64,000 bases of DNA from JANYBT01 sp038211475 (GTDB taxonomy: Bacteria > Acidobacteriota > Terriglobia > Terriglobales > Acidobacteriaceae). Positions 26,600-36,316 of the stretch are shown here, piece by piece; positions within the stretch are counted from its first letter, which is position 1; every line of letters starts with the position of its first letter. The notes beneath the pieces were generated by a model. The model searched no databases. It saw nothing but the letters and a program-made list of their open reading frames with translations, and had not been told where the DNA came from. The stretch spans positions 27,183 through 91,182 of the forward strand of contig JBBQVN010000002.1 of NCBI GenBank assembly GCA_038211475.1, in the 5' to 3' direction. The translations under genes were made by a program, and so were the position numbers.

Positions 26600-27065
26600 T
26601 ACTCGGAACCACACAGGCTTGGGTGGTTGACTGTAGGGCCTTGTCGACCTCGGCGCCAATGCGCGCGAGTTGCTCCGCGGTCATGCACTTCTGCATCGTC
26701 TCAAAAAGCTGGCGCTCTTCCTTGCGGATGTGAGCCGTGAGTTGCTGGGCGAAGTGAGTCAGGTCGGCTGCATTCATGCTGCGGGCAGAGGCCTTGGCGA
26801 AGCCCTGCCGTAGGAGAGAGTGTTCGGCGATCAGTTCCTCCACCACGCCCCGCATGGGGTCTAACTGGCGCGCTTCCGGAAAGATGAATTGCTCCTCCGC
26901 CTGGAAATGAAGTTCGATTTCCGTTTGCTGCGAAAGCTCGATTTCCGCCTGCCACTGCTCGAGTTCGGCGACCGAGGAAAGCGGGGCGCGCTGGATACGT
27001 ACGCACAGAGCCAGCGCGTGCTGGTGCTGACGGGACAAAGGGACGAGGTTGGGATCGCGCAACAT
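26586..27065 (-). CDS. Hemerythrin HHE domain protein
   Basis: A 159-residue four-helix bundle with metal-binding pattern residues in SRQHQHALALC, QAEEQFIFPEARQL, EELIAEHSLLRQGF and HIRKEERQLFETMQ. These are the His/Glu ligands expected for a di-iron site. Probable O2/NO sensing or iron-related stress function in the cytoplasm. Length and motifs are complete. Confidence 0.9.
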   Translation of the reverse strand: MLRDPNLVPLSRQHQHALALCVRIQRAPLSSVAELEQWQAEIELSQQTEIELHFQAEEQFIFPEARQLDPMRGVVEELIAEHSLLRQGFAKASARSMNAADLTHFAQQLTAHIRKEERQLFETMQKCMTAEQLARIGAEVDKALQSTTQACVVPSSDSV

Positions 27066-27234
27066 GGCGATTGCTATGATGCCACCGATTGCGGCGGCGG
27101 CGCGTCTCCACGGCGCTTTACTAATTGGTTGCAGCCATTGACAATGAAGAGTTGGGCCGCTGCGTGCGTTGCGTCGTCAGACTGACGCAACGGTTTGCAA
27201 GAAATTGTTGCTATGGATTTCGAGGAGTCTTTCT

Positions 27235-27423
27235 ATGCCCGCAACTGGTGAACTCATTCGCATGATGAATTACGTAGACGACATCGCGGCCACGCTTCGC
27301 CGCATTCACGCCAGCATTTACGCTATGACCACGGAGGAGAAGACTCGACTGGCCGACTACATGCGGCAGTCCGATCCCAACTACCTGTCGGTGGTGGAAC
27401 AGCTCGAGCAGGTGGGCAAGTAG
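27235..27423 (+). CDS. Small conserved protein upstream of the hydroxyacyl-CoA dehydrogenase
   Basis: A GAGGAG site (27222-27227) precedes ATG 27235, giving 62 residues starting MPATGELIRMMNYVDDIAAT. It is helical, charged and cytoplasmic. Its stop TAG shares a base with the GTG start of the next gene, so the two are coupled. Function unknown. Confidence 0.65.
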   Translation: MPATGELIRMMNYVDDIAATLRRIHASIYAMTTEEKTRLADYMRQSDPNYLSVVEQLEQVGK

Positions 27424-28292
27424 TGGCGGAGATCAAGACCATCGCCGTAATTGGCGCGGGGATCATGGGGCGCGGCATTGCCCACGCGGCGGCGTTGGGC
27501 GGGTACCGGACGGTGCTGGAAGACGTGCTGCCGGGATCGCTGCGCAAGGCCGAGGGGGAGATCCGCGGCAATCTGGACAAAGCGGTGGAGTTGGGCAAGG
27601 TGAGCGCGGTCGACGCCGACGCTGCGTTCAAGCGATTGGAATATGCGGGCTCGGTGGAAGAAGCAGCCCGCGAAGCCGATCTGGTGATCGAGGCGGTGCC
27701 GGAGGAGATGGAATCGAAGATTGAAATCTTCACCCTGCTCGACAAAATCTGCCGGCCCAACACTATTCTGGCTTCGAATACGTCATCCCTTAGCGTCACC
27801 GAAATCGCCAGCGTTACCTATCGCGCGAAAAACTGTCTGGGCATGCATTTTTTCAATCCCGTGCACAAAATGAAGCTGCTGGAGATTGTGCGGGCGCTGG
27901 AAACCACGGACGAGGCCCTGGCCGCTGCCGTGGAAGTGGGCAAGCGCATGGGAAAAGAAGTGGTGGTGGTGAAAGAGGCGCCGGGCTTTATCACCAGCCG
28001 CATCAATGCGATGATCGGCAACGAGGCTTTTTACATGCTGCAGGAAGGCGTAGCCTCCGCGGCTGACATTGATAAGGCGCTGAAACTGGGACTGAACCAT
28101 CCGATGGGACCGTTTGAGCTGGTGGATCTGGTCGGGCTCGATACTCGTCTGCACATCCTGGAGTACCTGCATAAGGCGTTGGGAGAGAAGTTCCGTCCGT
28201 CGCCGTTGCTGGTGCAGTATGTGAAAGCGGGAAGGCTGGGGCGGAAGTCCGGCCGCGGAGTGTACGAATATCCGGAACCGTCCAAAGCATGA
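27423..28292 (+). CDS. 3-hydroxybutyryl-CoA / 3-hydroxyacyl-CoA dehydrogenase
   Basis: 289 residues of the monofunctional Hbd/PaaH type. It has an NAD-binding Rossmann start (IKTIAVIGAGIMGRGIAHAA), the catalytic region NCLGMHFFNPVHKMKLLEIV and APGFITSRINAMIGNEAFYM, and the C-terminal domain GLNHPMGPFELVDLVGLD. It oxidises (S)-3-hydroxyacyl-CoA with NAD in fatty-acid or butanoate metabolism. The GTG start overlaps the preceding stop. Specific substrate undecided. Confidence 0.94.
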   Translation: MAEIKTIAVIGAGIMGRGIAHAAALGGYRTVLEDVLPGSLRKAEGEIRGNLDKAVELGKVSAVDADAAFKRLEYAGSVEEAAREADLVIEAVPEEMESKIEIFTLLDKICRPNTILASNTSSLSVTEIASVTYRAKNCLGMHFFNPVHKMKLLEIVRALETTDEALAAAVEVGKRMGKEVVVVKEAPGFITSRINAMIGNEAFYMLQEGVASAADIDKALKLGLNHPMGPFELVDLVGLDTRLHILEYLHKALGEKFRPSPLLVQYVKAGRLGRKSGRGVYEYPEPSKA

Positions 28293-28637
28293 ACCGGGGC
28301 TCGACTACGAGTTCTGGTAGTACGTTTCCGCGCACAATATCGTTGGTTTAGTACGCTTGTCTCTTTGAACGGCTTGTCAGTGCAGGTGCTGGCAAGCCCT
28401 TTTTGTTGAACCGCTTGCGGCGCTGCTCTAACCCGCCTAGTGCCGGCACTCCGGACCACCTCCAGTTTCTACTCTGGCGCGCTCGCGGAACACGATTACG
28501 CGGATGCCATTGACCTGAGCATCCTCCCCCGCTATTCACATTACATTCACCAGACATTCACCTTTTCTTAACACGAGCACATTAGCCTCAGAGATGTCTT
28601 GATATTTATTCCCATGACGCTCGGAGGGCAAGTACAG
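28293..28637. other. Intergenic region before the porin gene
   Basis: 345 bases with no supported gene. The AT-rich stretch ~28540-28610 (ACATTCACC, TTTTCTTAAC) probably contains the porin promoter. No clear terminator for the upstream gene. Confidence 0.35.
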
Positions 28638-30416
28638 ATGAAGTTTGCGGCGAAGTTGAGTGCGCTTTTGTTGCTGGCGGCGATGACCCTGGTGGCACAA
28701 ACCAGAACATCGCCGAAACCCAAGAGAGTAAGGCAAGCACCCGTGACAGCGGCGGACGTGCAGTCACTGAGAGATGCTTTGGCGGCGCAGCAGTCGGCCA
28801 TGGCCGCTCAACAACAGCAGATCCAGGCTTTGCAAGACGAGCTGCGTGGCAAGGATCAAGCCGTGCAACAGGCGCAGACCACCGCTACAAACGCTTCGAG
28901 CAAGGCAGAGGCGGTCCAAACTCAGGCGAACCAGCAGCAGCAAACGGTGGGCGAACTGAAGAGTGACGTGACCGACATGAAGTCTACTCTCAGCAGCACG
29001 GCGCTGACTCTGCAAGAGACCCAAAAGACGATTGCAGAACCGCCCACAACCATCCACTTTAAAGGGGTCGCCCTGACTCCGGGGGGCTTCGTAGCGGCGG
29101 AATCGGTGTATCGCAACCGCGCGCTGGGCGCGGACATCAACACTCCATTCAACTCGGTGCAGTTGCCCGGGAGCAGCCAGAATGCGCTGTCCGAATTCTA
29201 TGGCTCGGCACGGCAATCGCGCATCTCGCTCTTAGGTGAAGGTAAGTTGAAGGACATGAAGCTTACCGGATACTACGAAACCGACTTTCTGTCGGCGGCG
29301 ACGACGTCTAACAACAACCAAAGCAATAGTTACAGCCTGCGCCAACGGCAACTGTGGGGACAGGTGGCACTGGAGAACGGGTTGACGTTGACTGGCGGCC
29401 AGATGTGGAGCCTGGTGACCGAAACCAAGCAGGGATTGGACAACCGAAGCGAGGCGTTGCCCATGACCATCGACGCCCAGTACACGGTGGGCTTCAGCTG
29501 GGCGCGGCAGTACGGGTTGCGGGTGACCAAGAACTTCAACAATCGCTTCTGGCTGGGGGCGTCGTTGGAGAATCCTTCGACTACTTTCGCGGCGCATGGA
29601 AATGCAGCGAACTTTGTTCTTGGCGGACCCGGCGCTGGTGGCGGCCTATATAACCCCACTGCAAATTACTCATTCAACGCGACGCCCGACGTGATCGTCA
29701 AGGCCGCGTTTCAGCCCGGATTTGGCCACTACGAGGTCTTTGGCATCTTCAGCCGGTTCCGGGACCGAGTGTTCCCGTGCGGCGAACCGCCAGCCAACAT
29801 TAGCTTGTGCAGCGGGGGAGTTTCGTCCGCGGCGGGAGCGTACAACGACTCGAGAAACGGCTTTGGATTGGGCGGAAATGCCCGCATCACACTGCATAAG
29901 CAACTGGATCTCGGAGTGCATGTCCTGGGCGGAAATGGGGTAGGACGGTACGGAACGAGCGGACTTCCAGATGCGACGGTGCACGCCGATGGAACCCTGG
30001 CATTGCTCCGCAGTTACCAAGGGCTGGCGACCATCGAGTGGCACAAGCCGAAGTATGACGTGTATCTAAACGCGGGGGCGGAGTATGTCGGCCGCAATTC
30101 GCAGCTTGATCCTATCTCGTTGAAGGCAGTGGGTTATGGCTCACCGCTCAATGTTACAACGGGATGTTATTCGGAAACGCTGCCGAGCAGTACCGGGTTC
30201 GGAGCCGGGGGTTTGTCGAATTGCACTGCTGACACACGCAATCTGATCGAGGGCACAGTTGGCTTCTGGTACCGCATTTATAACGGGCCAAAAGGTAGGT
30301 TGCAGATGGGACCGCAGTACTCATACATCACCCGCAACACTTGGAGAGGAACGGGCGGCACGCCCCACGGAATTGACAACATGGTGCTCACGTCTTTCCG
30401 CTATTACCTGCCATAG
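28638..30416 (+). CDS. Outer-membrane porin with N-terminal coiled coil (DcaP/OprP-like)
   Basis: The start is taken at ATG 28638 (MKFAAKLSALLLLAAMTLVA), preceded by GGAGG at 28623, giving 592 residues. After the signal peptide comes a heptad-rich, Gln/Ala-rich coiled coil (about 40-130, for example QQSAMAAQQQQIQALQDELR). A ~440-residue beta-barrel follows, with strands such as TIHFKGVALTPGGFVAAESV and a C-terminal strand ending FRYYLP. This trimer-type layout is seen in DcaP-like porins. The solute is unknown. Confidence 0.82.
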   Translation: MKFAAKLSALLLLAAMTLVAQTRTSPKPKRVRQAPVTAADVQSLRDALAAQQSAMAAQQQQIQALQDELRGKDQAVQQAQTTATNASSKAEAVQTQANQQQQTVGELKSDVTDMKSTLSSTALTLQETQKTIAEPPTTIHFKGVALTPGGFVAAESVYRNRALGADINTPFNSVQLPGSSQNALSEFYGSARQSRISLLGEGKLKDMKLTGYYETDFLSAATTSNNNQSNSYSLRQRQLWGQVALENGLTLTGGQMWSLVTETKQGLDNRSEALPMTIDAQYTVGFSWARQYGLRVTKNFNNRFWLGASLENPSTTFAAHGNAANFVLGGPGAGGGLYNPTANYSFNATPDVIVKAAFQPGFGHYEVFGIFSRFRDRVFPCGEPPANISLCSGGVSSAAGAYNDSRNGFGLGGNARITLHKQLDLGVHVLGGNGVGRYGTSGLPDATVHADGTLALLRSYQGLATIEWHKPKYDVYLNAGAEYVGRNSQLDPISLKAVGYGSPLNVTTGCYSETLPSSTGFGAGGLSNCTADTRNLIEGTVGFWYRIYNGPKGRLQMGPQYSYITRNTWRGTGGTPHGIDNMVLTSFRYYLP

Positions 30417-30454
30417 AGCGTATAACAGAGTTACTAACTATAGATCACAAACAA

Positions 30455-30495
30455 CTCGCCCCGGCATTGGGAACTTTCTCTGGTGCCGGGGTGAG
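30455..30495 (+). terminator. Hairpin after the porin gene
   Basis: A 12-base stem CTCGCCCCGGCA (30455-30466) pairs with TGCCGGGGTGAG (30484-30495); one pair is a G-U. It lies 40 bases after the porin stop. The following T-run is weak, so termination efficiency is uncertain. Confidence 0.6.
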
Positions 30496-30790
30496 GAGTT
30501 TATATGGCAGTTGGTCTGGAATGTATCGATTCTGAGTGACAAGCTTTCGGTAGGTATCGCCCACAATGCGCTCATTGGTTCCTGAGAACCTACACCGCTG
30601 AAGGCGAGGTGAACCCCAGCAAGAGGGGATGGCGAATCGTTGCGACGGCAGTCAGGAACATATTCCCCCGGAAAACATTTCCGCAGCGGCGTGGAAGCGT
30701 CACTCCTGAGTTTTGTCCAATGGCCGCGGCGGTTGTGTTGCTGCCGCCCCGACTCGCAACCATGTTCCCCGGCGTCTTCACGCGTTTCCC

Positions 30791-32020
30791 CTAGCTACCA
30801 AAATGAATGCCGGCTTTCTCGCGCCCCAGTGCGGCGACCAGCGCGGCCAGCGAGAACACTACCACCGCCGTGATCGCCATGGCATTTGCATAACTGATCT
30901 TCTGAGCCAGCAGCGCCTCCACATAACCCACCGAACCGGCCAGTAGCACGCCGCATTGATAAGCAAATCCGGGCAGGAAACCACGCACGGAGTCGGGCGA
31001 CAGCTCCGACAGGTGCGCCGGGATAATGCCCCAGGCGCCTTGCACCATGAACTGACTGAGGAACGCGCCGGTCACCAACAGCGGGATGGAAGGGGCATAG
31101 GCCCACAGTGGAATCATCAGAATCGCGCTAAGCAAGGCCACGATCATAGCGCGGCGACGCCCGAAGCGGTCGGAAAAAAAACCGAACACCAGGCCGCCCA
31201 GGATGGCGCCTACCATCGAGATGGCGGTGATCCCTGCGCGCTGGGTGGAACCCATGCCCCAGTGGCGCTGTAGAAATGTGGGATACATGTCCTGGGTACC
31301 GTGAGAAGTGAAGTTCATCATCATCATGAGCACGGTCAAGTACAGAAACAATTTCCAGTGGGAAGCAATTTCGCGACCCAGATTGGCCCAGCTACGCTTC
31401 TGCTGCTGCTCCCAAACGGCCGACTCTTTCACATGGAAGCGGACGTACAGCCCGAGCAGCGCGGGCAGTCCGCCGATAAAAAACATGGGGCGCCATCCCC
31501 ATCGCGGAAACACAAAGAAGAAACAGACCGCAGCCAGCAGATAGCCGAGCGCATAACCCTGCTGCAACATGCCGGAGAGCAAGCCGCGAAGTTTGGGCGG
31601 AACCTTCTCCATCGCCAGGGATGCGCCTACCCCCCACTCGCCGCCCATGCCAATCCCAAACAAGGCGCGCAGCACCAGGAAGGTGGTGAAACTATGGGCG
31701 AAACCGGTGGCCACTTCGACAACTGAGTAAAAAACCAGATCAATCATTAGGGGCAGGCGGCGTCCATAGCGGTCTGCCAGCAGCCCGAAGATAAACGCGC
31801 CCACTGGACGAAAGACCAGAGTTAGCGTAATGGAAAGCGCAATCTGCGCGTCCGACTTATGAAACTCTTGCGCGATGGCGGTGAGGGCAAATACCACCAG
31901 GAAGAAATCAAACGCGTCGAGAGTCCAACCCATAAAACCGGCGAAAACAGCGGCGCGGTGATCGTCGGCCGGGGGCCGGATGGGGTCAATTACCGTGAGT
32001 GGATCCGAAGCGTGAGTCAA
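30791..32020 (-). CDS. MFS transporter, sialate/carboxylate-type (SHS family-like)
   Basis: A 409-residue protein with 12 helices. The start codon is TTG at 32018-32020. MFS signature motifs are present: GLLADRYGRRLPLMIDLVFY after helix 2 and FGFFSDRFGRRRAMIVALLS in the second half. The segment FAGFMGWTLDAFDFFLVVFA is typical of the lactate/sialate H+ symporter group. It likely imports a small organic acid; substrate not certain. It is the last clearly core gene before the tRNA scar. Confidence 0.88.
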   Translation of the reverse strand: MTHASDPLTVIDPIRPPADDHRAAVFAGFMGWTLDAFDFFLVVFALTAIAQEFHKSDAQIALSITLTLVFRPVGAFIFGLLADRYGRRLPLMIDLVFYSVVEVATGFAHSFTTFLVLRALFGIGMGGEWGVGASLAMEKVPPKLRGLLSGMLQQGYALGYLLAAVCFFFVFPRWGWRPMFFIGGLPALLGLYVRFHVKESAVWEQQQKRSWANLGREIASHWKLFLYLTVLMMMMNFTSHGTQDMYPTFLQRHWGMGSTQRAGITAISMVGAILGGLVFGFFSDRFGRRRAMIVALLSAILMIPLWAYAPSIPLLVTGAFLSQFMVQGAWGIIPAHLSELSPDSVRGFLPGFAYQCGVLLAGSVGYVEALLAQKISYANAMAITAVVVFSLAALVAALGREKAGIHFGS

Positions 32021-32278
32021 GCTGGTTTCCTTAGAATTGTCAGCGTCTTGAACCTCGCATGGGATTCAAGGGATGCTTCTCCGACCCCAGCGGACTTCGG
32101 CGTCAACAAGAATGCGGTCACATAGTATCACTGGAAAACTAAACGCGTCCGGGGTCCTCGCTCGTGTCGCCCCCGAAGAACTGGAATCCCGCCCGACAGT
32201 GCTGAAGGCACCAGCGCCGAGTGGCACGAAACATTAGTCTCGATGAATATTTTTACCGCACAAGGGTCGACGAGGGAT

Positions 32279-32509
32279 TTATTGCATGCACTGCGGCGGC
32301 GCAAAGATGTCACTCCTCTCGCCGCCCGGGCCACCGAGCTCGATCGAAATGATCCTTTGCTCAGGGTCTGTTTCTATATCGAGCTGTGTACCGTTTCGCC
32401 ATTGAAATGTCATGCCGACGCCCTTTGAATCTGCGCGCGATGTCCCAAATCTTGGCCCATATCGCACTTCTTGATCGACATTCTTGAGGAATCGGAGCGA
32501 TGGAGGCAC
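32279..32509 (-). CDS. Possible small hypothetical protein or fragment
   Basis: The frame gives ~76 residues, with a protein-like stretch GMTFQWRNGTQLDIETDPEQ followed by RIISIELGGPGGER. No ribosome site or family is evident, and the plus strand is also open. It may be the tail of a degraded gene next to the island junction. Confidence 0.25.
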   Translation of the reverse strand: MPPSLRFLKNVDQEVRYGPRFGTSRADSKGVGMTFQWRNGTQLDIETDPEQRIISIELGGPGGERSDIFAPPQCMQ

Positions 32510-32565
32510 CGTCTACATCGATGGAGAAGGAAAACCAGAAGTGCAGTCTAAGTGCTTGAAAACAT

Positions 32566-32615
<50 letters not shown>

Positions 32616-32831
32616 TTCCAGGCCTTATTGAAATCTACTGATCTTGGTAGATTCTAAAGGCTTTGGATTCAATCTGTTGCGGAATGCTGGTCGCGGCCTA
32701 TTGAACCTTGGTGCTCTTGGAGGCTTTGACCGACACAAGATCGACTACAGCGCCCGCCCCCTGCGGCAATAGTCCTTGCGAAAACCTTGGTAGCTCCTCT
32801 TGATTCTGCACCCCCAATGAACCCCGGCAAT

Positions 32832-32978
32832 CTAGTCGTGGCGAACCAGAAGATCAGAAATGAACCCGACAAGGAGCGAGACCAGAGGTCTCATGCACCG
32901 CATGGCAGGGTGACTCTACCGGACCCGGGCGGCAGAAGTCATTAATTTTACGAGTTCAGGAGGCTCGACGAGGGACAG
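32832..32978 (-). mobile_element. Insertion-sequence end with start of a transposase (relic, copy A)
   Basis: Reading minus from 32978, the end CTGTCCCTCGTC leads through ACTCGTAAAATTAATGACTT to GTAGAGTCACCCTGCCATG. A transposase start MRCMRPLVSLLVGFISDLLV then runs into a stop at 32832. The end matches 38918-38990 and 41250-41323. The peptide matches the fuller transposase start at 39323. Everything else of this copy is lost. Confidence 0.7.
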
Positions 32979-32980
32979 GT

Positions 32981-35900
32981 TTACTCACCCTGTCGTGTAT
33001 TGTGCTGCCGGGTGCCTATTGTGCCATTGCCCTTGCGGACTCCAGTTCTGACCGTCAAATCTGCTCCTCCGCTCTCTAATACGTTCACATGTAGCGCGGT
33101 TTCAGGATCGTCCAACTCACCTCTCTGGATATCCATTCTGCTCTCGCCTTCTTGTTTGACTACATCTCCAAAGACTTGTAGGTGTGCACCGCCGCTGCTG
33201 AGTATTGTTAGCCTGAGTGGCGGTCGATCAGTATGCGGGATAATGAGAACATGGCCCATGGAAGGCCCGTTTGAGGCAATGACCATTGAACCCCCGCTGA
33301 GGCGTGCGCCATTGTAGGTGTAGAGCTTCCTTGCAGGCGTTGCTTTGGAATCACTGACGGTGACGTTCCCCAGTCTTGTCCCAGGATTTGTGGCGCTGCC
33401 TTCCCAGCTACTGAAAGCACCTCCCCCCGCAGTCCAATCAAATGTGGGGGTTGACTCGGTCGGACCTGATGAGACTACAAACTGATAAACGCTCCCTGGG
33501 TTGTTGTAGGGCTGAACGATATACTGAGCATTGTTCGCACCGGTGTATCCTCCTGAGAACTCTACGTCAGTCTCGCGATTGTAGAAAGCAGCATCGTCAC
33601 TCCAGACAAAGAACCCAGCAATGCCGTGGTCGAAAACATACGTTCCGCAAGCTAGGCACTCGCTTGCCACCACCCCAAGTCCGTCGCCGAAGGGTGCCAT
33701 CATCTGCGCTTGTTGAATCTGGCTGGCATACATGGACGCGCAGTCTTGGAAGGTGGTGATGCCGAGGAGAATGTCGAGATAGCTGCAGGTGTCGACATCT
33801 TGCCCGGTGAACTCCCAGGCGATACCGTTGGCTCCGTAGGTCGGCGTGGGAACGAGATTAACACTGGTGTAGGTGCTGTTGGCATTGGTGGTCCAGTACG
33901 AACCGCTGGCGGTGTCAATGTGGGCGAGCAGGCTCAAAGCTGCAAAGATGTCTGCATTGTTTTCGGTGGACTTACTTAAGATGAGCGGTTTGGGCAAACC
34001 GCCGTCGGGATAGCCGAGGTAGAAGCCGCCGAAGCTTGTGCCTGTGGTGTCTTTTAGGTCGCCGACAATCCAGTTGCCAATGGTCTTGGCATCGTCGAAG
34101 TAAACCGCATTGTTGAACTGCCGATGGGCTCCGAGCAGGGCGAGGATGGCGAAGGCATTATTGCCGCCGGTGGCACCGTCGAGAACTAGACAGAACGCCG
34201 CGCCGCCACACGAAGTCGTGGCCGCAGAGAACCCTGCCAGCCGGATATCGCCGGCCTTACCCACGGCTGGAGCAAGTTGATCGTTCAGCAAACAGATGTC
34301 TCCGCTCTCGTACGCACTGTGCATGCCCAGAGATCCGTCGGGTGCGGCGGGTAGAGGGTCACCGTGGTTGTCGTAATTCAACGCGTAGTCCAGAGCGTTG
34401 GCAATCTCCTCGGTGTTGGTCAGGTCGCCGGGCTGGGCGCGATTGAGCAGGGCCGTTAAGGTAAGGGCCGACTCATAGAGGCTAGCTACATTGCGGTTGA
34501 CCTGTTCCGGTGGGAACGGCGCAGCCTGGTGCGGCACTGCGCCAAAGGTCTGGGTGCTCAACGGAAGACTGAGCGTCTCTGAGCCCTGGCTGGCGCGAGC
34601 CAGTACATTGATGAAGTGAGTATGGTCGAGCAAGACCGTGTCGCCGTTGGAGTCGTTCGCGGCAACTTCAAACAAAACATGCACGCTGGACAAATCTGGC
34701 TGGCATGAGACACTACTGAACTGGATCGTCATGGATTGCCAGGTTTGAGAGACCGGTAGGTAGCTGGGCACGCACTCCCCGACACCGAACTGGATGGAGT
34801 TCGCCCCGGGAGACCGTGCGTCGAATACAACTTGCGTCGCTCCGGTCAAGTCATACCCGTTGCCGGTCCGCAGAACACTCCAACCCTCGGGCTCTTCGAT
34901 GTTCAGGCCGGCGAAGTCGCCTGTAGGCAATGGCGCGCAGGTTGCGCGCAAGACTGTGCCTCGGGTCACATCCAGGACAGTCGTGTTGGTCGCGGGATAA
35001 CAACCGGTGGTCGTGTCGGAGGAATCGTCAACGCAACCGTCGTCGATCGAGACCTTGATTACGTCCCCGAAGTATCCGCAGGGAAGCGCGTGATTGAACC
35101 CCGAATCCTGGTCGAGATAGACGAAGACATTATTGGCGTTGTAGGAAACTCGATCATTGAGCTCCTGATAGGCGCAATCGCTGATGGTGGTGCACGCGCC
35201 AGTACCATTGCGCCCCAAAGAGACGGTAAGAGGGCTGTCGCTGGCGAGCACCCTCGCATTGAAGATCCGATCTGCCATGCTTGCCCAATTGGTGGCGGAG
35301 AGACCCACTCGCACCGGAATGCATTGAAATGGCGTGCTCGAGCACTGACTCGCCGGAGGCGACGTATCACCGTCTTGTAGAGTACTAGCCACGACTCCTG
35401 GCTCATCGCCGAATGCGGCACTGTTCTGGGCAGGGTGCATCTCGATGGGGGCACTCGAACGAATCACCCTCCGCGCTGTCTCATCCCCGTCCCTACTTTG
35501 CGGGCTTGAGCCATCGATGTCCGTGATCAAGAGAGTGGCCAATTGCAGAGACGCGGCGCGGTTGTGAAGTTTTGAAATAGCGGAATCTGCCAGCGTGACG
35601 ATTAGAGTCTTCTTACCCTCGACGTCTTCTTTACAGGATTCAGAGTACGTTGCGTAAAACATCACATTCTTGGGGAACATCTTGATGTCCCACAAGTCCT
35701 GCGTGGCATTTATCCTAGTGGGTCGGATCTCCATCAATCCTTCCTCAGTGGCAGGTTGCACATGGAAATGCCGGTCACCCAACACGCAGCCTTCACTCGT
35801 TTGGACAGTAAACTTGACATTCTTGCCCACACCATGCTGGTCGTTGCTCACGGTAAACGAAGCCGAGTAGGTTGAGCGGGAGATCTTCCTGGTCTTCGGG

Positions 35901-36133
35901 CAACACACCAATGGTCTGGACGGCGTAGTGTGGGCGGCAGGTTTAGCCTCCGTTGTAATATGAGGTTGATTGTTAACAAGCTGATCCTTCACCAGAAGGT
36001 ACGCATCCTTGCTCGCCTGATTCGCAAGACCCAAAACAAAAGCCCCAACTACAGACAAAAGCCACGCCGTCCACACGAGCCAGAGAGGCCGCGACTGCAA
36101 TGGTTCATCGGGTGTCTTGGTGCGTACGCCCAC
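32981..36133 (-). CDS. Large membrane-anchored extracytoplasmic protein, possible glycoside-hydrolase-like
   Basis: 1050 residues from a GTG at 36131. One N-terminal transmembrane helix (LWLVWTAWLLSVVGAFVLGL, about 17-36) places the rest outside the cytoplasm. Residues ~70-220 look beta-rich; ~370-560 contain Cys-rich loops and a lectin-like DLTGATQVVFDARSPGANSI stretch. Residues ~585-860 are helical with repeats of aromatic/Asp motifs (YESALTLTALLNRAQPGDLT, then AFAILALLGAHRQF), reminiscent of six-hairpin glycosidases. This is only a fold impression. The stop codon lies three bases from IS copy A, so the native C-terminus may be lost. Confidence 0.7.
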   Translation of the reverse strand: MGVRTKTPDEPLQSRPLWLVWTAWLLSVVGAFVLGLANQASKDAYLLVKDQLVNNQPHITTEAKPAAHTTPSRPLVCCPKTRKISRSTYSASFTVSNDQHGVGKNVKFTVQTSEGCVLGDRHFHVQPATEEGLMEIRPTRINATQDLWDIKMFPKNVMFYATYSESCKEDVEGKKTLIVTLADSAISKLHNRAASLQLATLLITDIDGSSPQSRDGDETARRVIRSSAPIEMHPAQNSAAFGDEPGVVASTLQDGDTSPPASQCSSTPFQCIPVRVGLSATNWASMADRIFNARVLASDSPLTVSLGRNGTGACTTISDCAYQELNDRVSYNANNVFVYLDQDSGFNHALPCGYFGDVIKVSIDDGCVDDSSDTTTGCYPATNTTVLDVTRGTVLRATCAPLPTGDFAGLNIEEPEGWSVLRTGNGYDLTGATQVVFDARSPGANSIQFGVGECVPSYLPVSQTWQSMTIQFSSVSCQPDLSSVHVLFEVAANDSNGDTVLLDHTHFINVLARASQGSETLSLPLSTQTFGAVPHQAAPFPPEQVNRNVASLYESALTLTALLNRAQPGDLTNTEEIANALDYALNYDNHGDPLPAAPDGSLGMHSAYESGDICLLNDQLAPAVGKAGDIRLAGFSAATTSCGGAAFCLVLDGATGGNNAFAILALLGAHRQFNNAVYFDDAKTIGNWIVGDLKDTTGTSFGGFYLGYPDGGLPKPLILSKSTENNADIFAALSLLAHIDTASGSYWTTNANSTYTSVNLVPTPTYGANGIAWEFTGQDVDTCSYLDILLGITTFQDCASMYASQIQQAQMMAPFGDGLGVVASECLACGTYVFDHGIAGFFVWSDDAAFYNRETDVEFSGGYTGANNAQYIVQPYNNPGSVYQFVVSSGPTESTPTFDWTAGGGAFSSWEGSATNPGTRLGNVTVSDSKATPARKLYTYNGARLSGGSMVIASNGPSMGHVLIIPHTDRPPLRLTILSSGGAHLQVFGDVVKQEGESRMDIQRGELDDPETALHVNVLESGGADLTVRTGVRKGNGTIGTRQHNTRQGE

Positions 36134-36316
36134 GGACTTTTGCCCTCACAGCGCTTGAAAGACCCCACCACTTTCTGTCACTCGCAGTGCGACCAAGCGA
36201 TACTGAAGATGGTCTCTGCATATTGATGGTACATTACGGAAGGGACACCCGCGCAACAACAAATACGCTCCCGTGAGTCAATAATTATGCTCGCGGAAGG
36301 GATTTTGTCGCAGCTA

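Noticed and set aside
32632..32653. Small palindrome AATCTAC/GTAGATT beside the tRNA fragment
   Set aside because: Seven-base arms are too short to support a terminator or a recombination core.
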